Shown piece after piece: positions 24,983-33,872 of a stretch of DNA of 64,000 bases (its first letter is position 1; every line of letters starts with the position of its first letter). Origin of the DNA: Maribacter forsetii DSM 18668 (GTDB lineage: Bacteria > Bacteroidota > Bacteroidia > Flavobacteriales > Flavobacteriaceae); contig NZ_JQLH01000001.1 of the NCBI RefSeq assembly GCF_000744105.1, forward strand, positions 4,229,001 through 4,293,000, read 5' to 3'. The notes under the pieces are model-generated. The model ran no database searches. It was not told the DNA's origin and saw only the letters and a list, made by a program, of their open reading frames with translations. The position numbers and the translations under genes are program-made.

Positions 24983-25428
24983 TTCTTTGAAAGCGAATAA
25001 TCCAAGCCTGGTCCATCGCAAGCCACCCATAGGCTAGAAATCATAGTAGAATTTCTGTATATTAATAGCTCTTTATCATCTCCTGTACAATTACCTACCA
25101 ATTCATTTCCGGTTTGGTACGTAAGTTCTAAGTAATGATTGAGGTCATTATCATATTCTACAACCTCAAAGGTACCTGTAGCCTCAGTAACTTCTTCATC
25201 AACAGTTCTAGATTTTATAAAAGTACCTTCCGGCGAAAAAATATAATATTCTTGCCAATCCATTTCTTCTCCCGAAGTTTCTGAATTTTGAAAACTTCCT
25301 GACATTTGAACCAACTCCCATTTTTGATCTGAGAACACAAATTGTGTAGACTCTAGCCCAAAGTCATCATCTTCTGCACAAGAGGCAAGAAACACCAAAA
25401 ATAGAAGCAGTGCAGAATATCTTTTCAT
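24979..25428 (-). CDS. Lipocalin-like lipoprotein (149 aa)
   Basis: The signal peptide has lipobox FLASC followed by AEDDD. The mature part has the pattern of Bacteroidota lipocalin-like proteins: a short lead, then KWELVQMSGSFQNS, YYIFSPEGTFIKSR, TGTFEVVEYDN and LELTYQT strands. Four cysteines besides the lipid-bearing one are not obvious (two near the C-terminus, NCTGD and ACDGP, could pair). No ligand can be assigned. It is the last of three small minus-strand lipoprotein genes separated by about 70 bases each. Confidence 0.75.
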   Translation of the reverse strand: MKRYSALLLFLVFLASCAEDDDFGLESTQFVFSDQKWELVQMSGSFQNSETSGEEMDWQEYYIFSPEGTFIKSRTVDEEVTEATGTFEVVEYDNDLNHYLELTYQTGNELVGNCTGDDKELLIYRNSTMISSLWVACDGPGLDYSLSKN

Positions 25429-25497
25429 AGTAACAAGAGTTTTAACTAGTTACAAGATACCCAACTCACAGAATAGTTGCGTTAAGGCATTATTAAA

Positions 25498-26031
25498 TTA
25501 AAGTCCTAATATTTTGGCATCCACGAAAAAGGTAGAATTTACTTCTAACTCATGGTCTGTACTTATCAATTCATCGGTAACGGTATTCAATCGTAAACTG
25601 AATTCATCGCTCTTTATGTACTCCTTTAAATCTGTATCTGAGGTATCTAAAGTAATGACACTACCAGCATCATTTGGCACCTCTTCCAAATAGGCAATTT
25701 TAATTTCTTCTAATCCATCGGCAGAAATATATACTTCTATCGAATTTAAAAAGCTAAAATCAGCACCATCGGGCGATATAATGACCATTTCCAATTCGGT
25801 CAACTTAATCTCCTCTATAAGGTCCTTTCTAGTATCGTTAACTTCAAAAGTTGATTCTGAATTCGTCTCCATCTCTGGAGTAAAAACATCAAAAGGTAAA
25901 TCAATACCCGCAGAAGAAGGTATGGTAGCACGCTGGCTATATTCCATATCAAACTTTGTCAATTCATCTAACTTATCACATGAAGTAATTAAAGCAAACA
26001 AACAGATAATAAAAATACTCTTCTTAAACAT
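25498..26031 (-). CDS. Lipoprotein of unknown function (177 aa)
   Basis: I do not recognise the family. Lipobox LITSC is followed by DKLDEL. The mature chain is acidic and predicted to be mostly beta: LTELEMVIISPDGADFSFLNSIEVYISADG and VITLDTSDTDLKEYI. A periplasmic or outer-membrane role is likely from the lipid anchor. It sits between two other small lipoprotein genes of unrelated sequence. The shared orientation and even spacing suggest one transcript but do not prove it. Confidence 0.75.
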   Translation of the reverse strand: MFKKSIFIICLFALITSCDKLDELTKFDMEYSQRATIPSSAGIDLPFDVFTPEMETNSESTFEVNDTRKDLIEEIKLTELEMVIISPDGADFSFLNSIEVYISADGLEEIKIAYLEEVPNDAGSVITLDTSDTDLKEYIKSDEFSLRLNTVTDELISTDHELEVNSTFFVDAKILGL

Positions 26032-26104
26032 AACGTAGGGGTTTATGCTAACAAACGCTATTCTATAAGAAATATTGAAAAAACGCTACTATTTTTGAAG
26101 TGAA

Positions 26105-26494
26105 TTAATCTTCTCGAGTAAAAACATAGGTTACCTCATCATCGGCAATATCAGGGTTGTCTTCAAAAGTAAGCGTAAGTTGCTCTCCTCTAGTTTCAAA
26201 AAAGTACACAGCTCCATCAGAAAAATTGATTCTATTGGCTTGTCCGCCATAAAAATGCGCTCCATTTTCCCTAAAAAAAATGTATTCACTTTCATTAGAA
26301 ACTGTAACCATGGCTCTGCTTGAATCAAAATTAATCGTAGTCAAAGAAAAATCTACATCTTCCTTAAAGCTACAATAACATATAACATTTGAAAGAATCC
26401 AATCGCCTTCCAAAGCCAAATCATCTATCACCCTATCATCATCGCTACAAGAAACACACAATAAGAACAGTACCCCTAAAAGTTTAAATTTCAT
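26105..26494 (-). CDS. Small lipoprotein, lipocalin-like strand pattern (129 aa)
   Basis: The ATG at 26494 was preferred over a TTG at 26512 because it gives a clean signal peptide (MKFKLLGVLFLLCVSC). SDDDR follows the lipid-bearing cysteine. The mature part contains EGDWILSNVICYCSF, TTINFDSSRAMVTVSNES and EQLTLTFEDNPD, which resembles small lipocalin/META-like lipoproteins, but the match is weak. It is the first of three consecutive lipoprotein genes and lies just downstream of tyrS on the same strand (26-base gap), so it may be co-transcribed with tyrS. Confidence 0.7.
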   Translation of the reverse strand: MKFKLLGVLFLLCVSCSDDDRVIDDLALEGDWILSNVICYCSFKEDVDFSLTTINFDSSRAMVTVSNESEYIFFRENGAHFYGGQANRINFSDGAVYFFETRGEQLTLTFEDNPDIADDEVTYVFTRED

Positions 26495-26520
26495 AAAAAG
26501 TCTAGTCTTCAAAAAATGAT

Positions 26521-27813
26521 TTAGTTAAATACCAATACGAAATAGTTTTTCTTACCTCTTTGCAACAGCACAAACTTGTCATTGATCAAATCTGCTGTGG
26601 TAATTAAAAAGTCATCTTTTACTTTTTCTTTATTTACTGAAATGGAGTTTTGCTTCAATTCTCTTCTTGCTTCGCCATTAGAACCCAAAAAGTTAGTTTT
26701 AGCTGCCAGTGCACCGATCATATCTAGACCGTCTGATAATTCTGATTTTGAAAGTTCTGCTTGTGGTACACCATCAAAAATTTCTAAGAATGTTTTTTCA
26801 TTCAATCCTTTTAAATCAGACGCTGTAGACTTACCGAACAGAATTTGACTAGCTTTTACCGCGTTGTCCAAATCTTCTTGCGAGTGTACCATCACCGTAA
26901 TCTCGTCTGCCAATCTCTTTTGTAATAATCTTAAGTGCGGAGCTTCTGTATGTTCTTTTATTAAATCTTCAATTTCTTGCTGACCTAAAAAGGTAAAAAT
27001 CTTGATGTATTTGTTTGCATCATCATCTGATGTATTCAACCAATATTGGTAAAATTTATATGGCGATGTTCTTTCTGCATCCAACCAAACGTTACCACCT
27101 TCTGTTTTTCCGAATTTAGTGCCATCTGCCTTGGTAATTAACGGGCACGTAAGTGCATACCCTTTACCGCCGGCTATTCTTCTAATTAATTCTGTACCCG
27201 TGGTAATATTACCCCACTGATCACTACCCCCCATTTGAAGGCTACAATTATGTTCTCTGTACAAGTGAAGAAAATCATACCCTTGAACCAATTGGTAGGT
27301 AAATTCAGTAAATGACATACCTTCTTTTGCTTCTGAAGAAAGGCGTTTTTTTACAGAGTCTTTAGACATCATGTAGTTTACCGTAATATGCTTACCTACA
27401 TCTCTTATAAACTCTAGGAAAGAGAAGTCTTTCATCCAGTCATAATTATTGACCAAAACTGCAGCATTATCCTCATTTCCAGAAAAATCTAAAAATCTAG
27501 ATAATTGTTCTTTTAAAGCATTCTGATTATGACGAAGTGTTTTCTCATCAAGCAAATTACGTTCTGCAGATTTGCCAGAAGGATCACCGATCATACCCGT
27601 AGCACCACCTATTAAAGCATACGGTTTGTGCCCTGCCAATTGAAAATGACGAAGCATCATTACCCCTACCAAGTGACCTATATGTAAAGAATCTGCCGTT
27701 GGATCAATACCCACATATGCAGACTGCATTCCTTCTAATAAATGTTCTTCTGTTCCTGGCATTGCATCATGCAACATTCCACGCCATTGTAACTCCTTGA
27801 CAAAATTTGTCAT
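26521..27813 (-). CDS. tyrS: Tyrosyl-tRNA synthetase
   Basis: This charges tRNA-Tyr with tyrosine. The 430-residue class I enzyme has the HIGH motif in SLHIGHLVG, the tyrosine-binding stretch QMGGSDQWGNITTG, the KMSKS equivalent KFGKTEGGN and a C-terminal S4 RNA-binding domain (NSISVNKEKV through KNYFVLVF). Length is normal for bacterial TyrS. The start ATG gives MTNFVKELQWRGML, the usual opening. A -7 box lies 25 bases upstream, in the spacer shared with the divergent epimerase gene. Confidence 0.97.
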   Translation of the reverse strand: MTNFVKELQWRGMLHDAMPGTEEHLLEGMQSAYVGIDPTADSLHIGHLVGVMMLRHFQLAGHKPYALIGGATGMIGDPSGKSAERNLLDEKTLRHNQNALKEQLSRFLDFSGNEDNAAVLVNNYDWMKDFSFLEFIRDVGKHITVNYMMSKDSVKKRLSSEAKEGMSFTEFTYQLVQGYDFLHLYREHNCSLQMGGSDQWGNITTGTELIRRIAGGKGYALTCPLITKADGTKFGKTEGGNVWLDAERTSPYKFYQYWLNTSDDDANKYIKIFTFLGQQEIEDLIKEHTEAPHLRLLQKRLADEITVMVHSQEDLDNAVKASQILFGKSTASDLKGLNEKTFLEIFDGVPQAELSKSELSDGLDMIGALAAKTNFLGSNGEARRELKQNSISVNKEKVKDDFLITTADLINDKFVLLQRGKKNYFVLVFN

Positions 27814-27838
27814 CTCTTCCTGAATTTTAATTGAATTG

Positions 27839-27846
27839 CAAATATA
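27839..27846 (-). promoter_or_regulatory. TAnnTTTG -7 box, tyrS promoter
   Basis: TATATTTG on the minus strand, 25 bases before the tyrS ATG. Confidence 0.5.
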
Positions 27847-27905
27847 AATGGAATTCTTGCCAGTACACAGCAGATTAAAGCATGAATTTATCCACTTGTA
27901 TTCCC

Positions 27906-27913
27906 TAAATTTG
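27906..27913 (+). promoter_or_regulatory. TAnnTTTG box very close to the epimerase start
   Basis: TAAATTTG ends only 4 bases before the ATG at 27918. If used, transcription would begin at or near the start codon and give a leaderless mRNA. It may be a chance match. Confidence 0.3.
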
Positions 27914-27917
27914 AAAT

Positions 27918-28922
27918 ATGATATTAGTTACAGGAGGCACAGGGTTGGTGGGGTCGCATTTGCTACTGAAATTATCAATGGATCATGATAAAGTTTACGC
28001 CTTATACAGAACTAAAGACAAGTTAGCTCAGGTACAGAAAATCTTTTCTTATTATTCTGATAACGCTACCGCTCTTTTCAATAAAATTGATTGGGTACAT
28101 GGTGATATTTTAGATATCCCATCTTTAGAAAATGCCATCAAAGGTATTACACATGTGTACCATTGCGCCGCTTACATTTCCTTTAACCCGTCTGATTTTA
28201 AAAAGTTGGAACGTATTAACCGTGAAGGAACTGCCAATATTGTAAATATCTGCATTGCAAACGGTGTAAATAAATTGTGCCATGTAAGTACTATTGGCTC
28301 CATAGGAAGAACTTTAAACGGAGAAAAAGCAAACGAAGAAACCGAATGGACACACCAAAACACCAACCCGTATGCAATAACAAAACATCTTGCCGAAATG
28401 GAAGTTTGGCGTGGTGCACAAGAAAATTTGAACGTGGTAATTGTAAATCCCGGTGTAATTCTTGGACCAGGGTTTTGGAATAGCGGTAGTGGCTCATTTT
28501 TTAAAACCGCCGCAAAAGGTTATAAATATTACCCACCTGGCGGATCAGGATTTATAACCATAAACGATGTCACCAATATTATGATCGCACTTATGAATTC
28601 TGATATTTATAATGAACGATTTATTCTGGTAGCCGAAAACTTGACCTATAAACAAATATTAGAAAAGATAGCTTTGGCAATGGACAAAAAACCACCTACA
28701 AAAGCATTGAAATTTTGGCAATTAAAAATTGGTAAGATTGCAGATAAAATTAGAAATATACTAACGGGAAACCCTAGAACTATTACTAAAAATACAATTC
28801 ACGGACTAAAACACCCAACAGTATTCAACAATGAAAAAATCAAGAACGCTTTGGACATGGAGTTTGAAAGTTTGGATGATCAAATAAAATTTTACTCCAA
28901 ACTATTTATTTCTGAACGTTAG
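27918..28922 (+). CDS. NAD-dependent epimerase/dehydratase family protein (extended SDR)
   Basis: This is a 334-residue Rossmann enzyme: GGTGLVGSHLL binds NAD(P), HVSTIGSIG carries the catalytic Ser, and YAITKH gives the Tyr-xxx-Lys pair. It resembles the flavobacterial group related to dihydroflavonol-4-reductase-like SDRs, with PGVILGPGFWNSGSGSFF in the substrate region. The exact substrate (nucleotide sugar or other) is unclear. Its 3-prime end overlaps the convergent DUF4296 gene by 17 bases. Confidence 0.88.
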   Translation: MILVTGGTGLVGSHLLLKLSMDHDKVYALYRTKDKLAQVQKIFSYYSDNATALFNKIDWVHGDILDIPSLENAIKGITHVYHCAAYISFNPSDFKKLERINREGTANIVNICIANGVNKLCHVSTIGSIGRTLNGEKANEETEWTHQNTNPYAITKHLAEMEVWRGAQENLNVVIVNPGVILGPGFWNSGSGSFFKTAAKGYKYYPPGGSGFITINDVTNIMIALMNSDIYNERFILVAENLTYKQILEKIALAMDKKPPTKALKFWQLKIGKIADKIRNILTGNPRTITKNTIHGLKHPTVFNNEKIKNALDMEFESLDDQIKFYSKLFISER

Positions 28923-29337
28923 ACAATACGGAATCTTTCTTTTTAATATCGATATCCTTTTTAGATTTCTCCGCAACACTTAAACTGTCCCTGACTTTTT
29001 TCTCAGCCTCCAGTTTTAGACGTTGATCTTCAAGATCAGACTCCACCTTTTTGTACATATTCTCATATCGTAAAGGTTTTGATGCATAGTACCTGTCACT
29101 ATCTACAAACTGTGCACTATCAATTTCAAATTTCGCAAATATGAAAGACGTTGGTTCTACTCCGTTTTCACGTAACTTACTTAGATTGGTAGCTTTTGCG
29201 GCATTAACAATAGCCATTTCTTTAATAATCAATACCATTTTATCTTCCGGTATTAAATTATCGGGCTTTTCTATTAATTCTTCAACACAAGACGAAACCA
29301 ATAATAGTACTACCGTTAAAAGGAATAATTGCTTCAT
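28906..29337 (-). CDS. DUF4296 lipoprotein
   Basis: Lipobox LVSSC is followed by VEELIEKPDNLIPEDKMVLIIKEM, which is the hallmark N-terminal segment of DUF4296. The rest is helical with a charged C-terminal tail (KKVRDSLSVAEKSKKDIDIKKK), 143 residues in all. Function is not established. Its ATG overlaps the TGA of the dihydroorotase gene (ATGA), so translation is coupled. In Bacteroidota this pairing with dihydroorotase is familiar (from memory). Confidence 0.85.
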   Translation of the reverse strand: MKQLFLLTVVLLLVSSCVEELIEKPDNLIPEDKMVLIIKEMAIVNAAKATNLSKLRENGVEPTSFIFAKFEIDSAQFVDSDRYYASKPLRYENMYKKVESDLEDQRLKLEAEKKVRDSLSVAEKSKKDIDIKKKDSVLSNVQK

Positions 29338-30671
29338 GGTCTATTAAATGTTAGCCTTTTTGCATTGCGCTTTTCAGAAAACTGTCCGTTACTGTACCCT
29401 AAATGTCCGTTTATAAAAGTATGCACAATCTTAGATGTAAACGTAGTATCTTCAAAAGGAGACCATTTACATTTATACGCGATATTTTCTTTGGTAACTG
29501 TCCAAGGGCTATTTAAATCCGCTACTACTAAATCCGCATAATAGCCCTCACGAATATATCCGCGCTTTTTAATTTGAAATAGTATTGCCGGATTATGACA
29601 CATTTTCTGTACCATTTTCTCAAGGGTAATTTTCCCTTCTTTAACCTTTTCCAACATCGCATTTAATGCATGTTGCACTAATGGTCCTCCTGAAGGTGCT
29701 TTTGTATACACATTATTTTTTTCCTCCAATAAATGCGGGGCGTGATCAGTAGCTATTACATCTATTCTATCGTCTAACAGCGCACCCCATAACATATCTC
29801 TATCCTTGGCTGTTTTCACGGCTGGGTTCCATTTTATCAACGTTCCTTTATTTGCATAGTCGGCATCAGAAAACCAAAGGTGATGTATACATACCTCTGC
29901 AGTAATTTTCTTTTGTTCCAAAGGAATATCATTACGGAACAGATCGGTTTCTTTTCCTGTGGATAAATGAAACACATGTAACCTTGCACCTGTTTTTTTA
30001 GCTAAAGCAATTGCCCTTGATGAAGAAAGATAACATGCCTCTTCGCTTCTAATAATAGGGTGCATTGCAACAGGAATATCATCACCATACTCTGCCTTAT
30101 ACTTTTCCATGTTTTTACGAATGGTAGTTTCATCTTCACAGTGTGCAGAGATGACCATTTCAGTATTGCTAAAAATACTCTCTATAACTTTCTCATCATC
30201 TACCAACATATTACCTGTAGATGAACCTAAAAACAATTTAATACCTGAACAGGCATTTTTATCAAGTTTCTTTAATTCCTCAAGATTATCATTGGTACCA
30301 CCAAATAAAAAAGAATAATTGGCAAATGCAGAATTCGCTGCAGTTGCGAATTTCTCTTCTAATTTTTCTATTGTGGTCGTTTGTGGCGTTGTATTGGGTT
30401 GCTCCATAAAGGTGGTAATACCACCTGCAAGTGCCGCCCTACTTTCTGTTGCAATTGTTCCTTTATGGGTAAGGCCCGGCTCCCTAAAATGTACTTGATC
30501 ATCTATAACACCCGGGAATATATGTTTCCCAGAGACATCAATTACTTCAGCATCTGGATCAGATATGTCTTTTTCTATTTTCGCTATTAGGTCATCTATA
30601 ATGAGAATATCACTTTCTTGTGCTACTCCCTCATTAACAATTATTCCGTTTTTCAATAAAATTTTACCCAT
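29334..30671 (-). CDS. Dihydroorotase (class I type)
   Basis: This 445-residue amidohydrolase probably forms dihydroorotate in pyrimidine synthesis. The motifs present are GIKLFLGSS (carbamylated Lys), ISAHCEDE, LHVFHLST and ATDHAPH. The usual metal-binding HxH after strand 1 reads DDQVHFREPG here, with Gln in place of the first His. I recall the same variant from other Bacteroidota dihydroorotases, so it is probably functional. The middle gene of a three-gene operon, it starts 2 bases after the upstream glycosyltransferase stop. Confidence 0.9.
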   Translation of the reverse strand: MGKILLKNGIIVNEGVAQESDILIIDDLIAKIEKDISDPDAEVIDVSGKHIFPGVIDDQVHFREPGLTHKGTIATESRAALAGGITTFMEQPNTTPQTTTIEKLEEKFATAANSAFANYSFLFGGTNDNLEELKKLDKNACSGIKLFLGSSTGNMLVDDEKVIESIFSNTEMVISAHCEDETTIRKNMEKYKAEYGDDIPVAMHPIIRSEEACYLSSSRAIALAKKTGARLHVFHLSTGKETDLFRNDIPLEQKKITAEVCIHHLWFSDADYANKGTLIKWNPAVKTAKDRDMLWGALLDDRIDVIATDHAPHLLEEKNNVYTKAPSGGPLVQHALNAMLEKVKEGKITLEKMVQKMCHNPAILFQIKKRGYIREGYYADLVVADLNSPWTVTKENIAYKCKWSPFEDTTFTSKIVHTFINGHLGYSNGQFSEKRNAKRLTFNRP

Positions 30672-30673
30672 AA

Positions 30674-31402
30674 CTAAAACTTATTTTTTAAAAATAGACT
30701 TCTCATTTTCATTACAAACACACCCCAAATAGCCTCACTAACAATAGATGAACTCATTTTAGACTTTCCCAATACACGATCTCTAAAAATAATAGAAACC
30801 TCTTCTATTTTAAAATGCTTTAAATACGCCCTAAACTTCATTTCTATTTGAAATGCATAGCCTACAAAACGAACCGAATCTAAATCTATAGCTTCTAACA
30901 CCTGTCTTTTGTAACATACAAAACCAGCGGTAGGATCATCTACGCGCATACCGGTAATGAGCTTTACATATATGGATGCACCGTAAGACAACAATACCCT
31001 ATGCAGTGGCCAGTTAACTACATTCACCCCTTTTTTATATCTAGAACCAATTGCCAAATCAGCTCCATTTTCACAGGCTTTTTGCAATCGCAATAAATCT
31101 GACGGGGTATGTGAAAAATCGGCATCCATCTCGCATATATAGTCATAACCTTTGGCTATTGCCCATTTAAAACCATGAATATATGCTGTACCTAATCCTG
31201 ATTTTTCCAATCTGGTCTCTAAAAATAATTTACCCTTGAACTCTTCTTGAAGTCCACGAACACAGTCCCCTGTTTTATCTGGCGAATTGTCATCTACTAT
31301 GAGTACATGAAATTCTTTCTGCAAATCAAATACCGCCCTAATTATAGCCTCTACATTCTCAATCTCGTTATATGTAGGTATGATTACGATACTACTGGAC
31401 AT
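30674..31402 (-). CDS. Polyprenol monophosphomannose synthase-like GT2 (DPM1 type)
   Basis: This is a 242-residue family-2 glycosyltransferase: VIIPTYNEIENVEAII, then VDDNSPDKTGD, the DxD motif in EMDADFSHTP, GSRYKKG, DPTAGFVCYKR and IEEVSIIFRDRVLGKSKM. It transfers a hexose, typically mannose or glucose, from a nucleotide sugar to polyprenyl phosphate. It has no C-terminal membrane domain, like bacterial catalytic-only members. It is divergent from a GT39 membrane transferase that would use such a lipid-linked sugar. That is a functional link by context. Confidence 0.9.
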   Translation of the reverse strand: MSSSIVIIPTYNEIENVEAIIRAVFDLQKEFHVLIVDDNSPDKTGDCVRGLQEEFKGKLFLETRLEKSGLGTAYIHGFKWAIAKGYDYICEMDADFSHTPSDLLRLQKACENGADLAIGSRYKKGVNVVNWPLHRVLLSYGASIYVKLITGMRVDDPTAGFVCYKRQVLEAIDLDSVRFVGYAFQIEMKFRAYLKHFKIEEVSIIFRDRVLGKSKMSSSIVSEAIWGVFVMKMRSLFLKNKF

Positions 31403-31424
31403 ATGTTATTTATAGGTGTTTTGA

Positions 31425-31432
31425 CAAAAGTA
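31425..31432 (-). promoter_or_regulatory. TAnnTTTG -7 box, DPM1-like operon
   Basis: TACTTTTG on the minus strand, 22 bases before the ATG at 31402. Confidence 0.5.
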
Positions 31433-31501
31433 AGGTTTTAAAATTCTTATTAAAATGGGCAACAATACCTTTATGATATTTTTACACTAGTTACCTAACC
31501 T

Positions 31502-31517
31502 TAAATTTGTAATTTTG
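31502..31517 (+). promoter_or_regulatory. Two adjacent TAnnTTTG boxes, GT39 gene
   Basis: TAAATTTG (31502-31509) and TAATTTTG (31510-31517) lie back to back, 22 and 14 bases before the ATG at 31532. Confidence 0.5.
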
Positions 31518-31531
31518 CCATTTAGTAACCT

Positions 31532-33211
31532 ATGCAAATGTTGACTAAAATTCCAAAGCAGTTTTACTTTTTTTTAGCTGCCATATTCATTTTAAATCTT
31601 ATTCAATCTAGTTTTACGCAACTCATTTTTGACGAGGCCTATTACTGGTACTACAGCCAGAACATGGCTTGGGGCTATTTTGACCACCCACCAATGGTGG
31701 CGGTTTTAGTGAAAATAAGCAGCTTCTTTTTTAATGGCGAACTGGGTGTGCGTTTTATGAGCTGCGTGCTATCTGCCATAAATATTATTCTCCTTTGGTT
31801 ATTGATAGACAACCCTAAGAAGAACGACTACATAAAACATTTCTTTGTGTTGGTCTTTTCAATGACCCTGCTTAACGCCTATGGTTTTTTCACCTTACCA
31901 GACACACCGCTATTATTTTTTACTAGTTGTTTTTTGCTTACTTACAAACATTTTATAAAAAAGCCAACCGCAGGCCTAGCTATACTTTTAGGCATATTCA
32001 TGGCCGCATTGATGTATAGTAAATACCATGCAGTGCTGGTCATATTTTTTGTCTTATTATCCAACCTTAAACTTACTACGAACAAATATGCCTGGCTTGC
32101 CGTTATTATTGCGTTATGCTGTTATGCCCCGCATTTTTATTGGTTGTACGAGAACGACTTTGTATCTATTAAATATCATTTATATGAACGCCCCAACGGC
32201 GCATACCGATTTGAAAAATACACCTTAGGCTTCTTCGTGAATTTGGTAGCTATTTTTGGTCTGACTTTTCCGTTTATATATAAAGCGTTGTTTAAAACGA
32301 AAGGAAACGACCTCTTCAACAAGGCGCTTATCTATCTTACTTACGGTGTACTGATTTTCTTTTTCGTTTCTAGTTTTAACAGAAGGGTTCAAACACAATG
32401 GATTATTATCGTTTGCATTCCATTGGTGATTATCACATTCAACTACATGCTACAAAACAAGCAAGCCTTAACTTGGATTTATAGACTAGGACTTATCAAT
32501 ACTGTTCTAATTATTTATTTAAGAATGGGACTTGCATACCAACCTCTACTTTTTAACTTCTATTACGAAAGTCATGGTAATAAAGAATGGGCAAAGGCTA
32601 TTGAAGAGGAGGTTGGCGATATACCTGTGGTATTTGAAAACTCCTACAGAAATGCACCAATGTATTCTTTTTACACCGATGCTACACCGACCTTTTCTTT
32701 GAATAATTTCATGTATCGAAAAAACCAGTATTCAATTGATGATTCTGAGGAGCAAGTTCGCGGCAAAGGTGTAGCTTATGTTTCCAAATATTTAAATAAC
32801 CCTACTTTTACTTACACTAGAGAAGATGGTGGTTTGTACAAAGGCAAATATATTGACAACTTTCAGTCTTACCGAAAACTAGACTGTATTGTTGAGGACA
32901 TCCCTTTTGCTTTAAATTCTGAAGAAAGAATAGATTTAAAAATATACAACCCGTATCAAAAGGATATAGACCTTAAAAAGCTGAAATTTGCAATAACATA
33001 TATGGATGACTACAAAAGCCCTGTAGAAACCCTGCAAATGACTCCAGAATCTATACAAACCGGAATTACAGCCTTAAAACAACAAGACACCACTAATTTT
33101 ATATTTCAATTGCCTAAAACAAAAAAGGAAAACATTGGTTACTTTAGAGTGGTAATTTCTGAGAACGATCTTTTATACGGTCTAAATGGAAAAGCAATTC
33201 ACATTAAATAA
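31532..33211 (+). CDS. GT39/ArnT-like membrane glycosyltransferase
   Basis: The 559-residue protein has about ten membrane helices in its first 350 residues and a soluble C-terminal domain. The catalytic loop LIFDEAYYWYYSQNMAWGYFDHPPM carries the Asp-Glu and the FDHPP signature of dolichyl/undecaprenyl-phosphate-sugar dependent transferases. Such enzymes move a sugar from a polyprenyl carrier to a protein or lipid on the periplasmic face. The divergent DPM1-like enzyme could supply the carrier. It overlaps the next gene by one base (TAATG). Confidence 0.9.
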   Translation: MQMLTKIPKQFYFFLAAIFILNLIQSSFTQLIFDEAYYWYYSQNMAWGYFDHPPMVAVLVKISSFFFNGELGVRFMSCVLSAINIILLWLLIDNPKKNDYIKHFFVLVFSMTLLNAYGFFTLPDTPLLFFTSCFLLTYKHFIKKPTAGLAILLGIFMAALMYSKYHAVLVIFFVLLSNLKLTTNKYAWLAVIIALCCYAPHFYWLYENDFVSIKYHLYERPNGAYRFEKYTLGFFVNLVAIFGLTFPFIYKALFKTKGNDLFNKALIYLTYGVLIFFFVSSFNRRVQTQWIIIVCIPLVIITFNYMLQNKQALTWIYRLGLINTVLIIYLRMGLAYQPLLFNFYYESHGNKEWAKAIEEEVGDIPVVFENSYRNAPMYSFYTDATPTFSLNNFMYRKNQYSIDDSEEQVRGKGVAYVSKYLNNPTFTYTREDGGLYKGKYIDNFQSYRKLDCIVEDIPFALNSEERIDLKIYNPYQKDIDLKKLKFAITYMDDYKSPVETLQMTPESIQTGITALKQQDTTNFIFQLPKTKKENIGYFRVVISENDLLYGLNGKAIHIK

Positions 33212-33864
33212 TGGAACCTATTGCAAGAACTTTTGAGCAAAACGATTGGATCACCATAACACTCATGGTAAGCTTGTTGTTTCCGTTAATAGCCAAAAGT
33301 ATTTATTACCCACGTTTTTTAAACTTCATCATCCTTCCTTTTAACAACAAGTATATTACTATACATTCGAAGAAAGAAAAGCTGTTTAATTGGTTTCATT
33401 TTCTAATGAGCGTGTTTCAAATTGTCAATTTAACCTTATTTATTTTTTTTATTTGGCGTTCATACCTAAATCCTACTGAAGCTAAAAACCCTTACATTTT
33501 TCCATTATTACTTGCAGGTGTTTTCCTATTTATAACCGCGAAAACAATGGCGCAGTTGTTCAACGGATTCATATTTAATTCCTACAACACCTTTAATGAG
33601 TTGATTTTTAAGAAACTAACCTACCTTAATTACGCGGGCATTGTTCTTTTCATTGCTAATGTGTTTTTAGCATATGTTTTTATTGACTCGCAAATCGTAA
33701 TTATTATTGCACTAATTCTATTTTTTACAATCAATATAATTGGTTGGGTAACAGTCCTCAGGAATTACCAAAAATTCATAAGCAGCTATTTTTTCTATTT
33801 TATTTTGTACCTTTGCGCACTCGAAATTGCACCCTTAGTTATTATGGGAAGCTTTCTAAAATAG
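33211..33864 (+). CDS. DUF4271 membrane protein
   Basis: This 217-residue protein has about five hydrophobic helices (near residues 16-32, 60-82, 93-112, 133-156, 160-180 and a last one near the C-terminus). It begins with a short polar stretch (ARTFEQNDWITI). It fits the DUF4271 family found in Bacteroidota next to hemD (from memory). Function is unknown. Its start overlaps the GT39 stop. A -7 box for hemD lies within its last 60 bases. Confidence 0.82.
   Translation: MEPIARTFEQNDWITITLMVSLLFPLIAKSIYYPRFLNFIILPFNNKYITIHSKKEKLFNWFHFLMSVFQIVNLTLFIFFIWRSYLNPTEAKNPYIFPLLLAGVFLFITAKTMAQLFNGFIFNSYNTFNELIFKKLTYLNYAGIVLFIANVFLAYVFIDSQIVIIIALILFFTINIIGWVTVLRNYQKFISSYFFYFILYLCALEIAPLVIMGSFLK
33808..33815 (+). 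promoter_or_regulatory. TAnnTTTG -7 box inside DUF4271, likely hemD promoter
   Basis: TACCTTTG lies 57 bases before the hemD ATG, within the coding sequence of the preceding gene. Confidence 0.4.
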
Positions 33865-33872
33865 TGCAGCAT

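Noticed and set aside
31478..31488. ATTTTTACACT upstream of the GT39 gene equals one arm of the candidate sigma-54 activator site at 11507-11518.
   Set aside because: Only a single arm, no -24/-12 element nearby, and the sequence is AT-rich, so a chance match is plausible.
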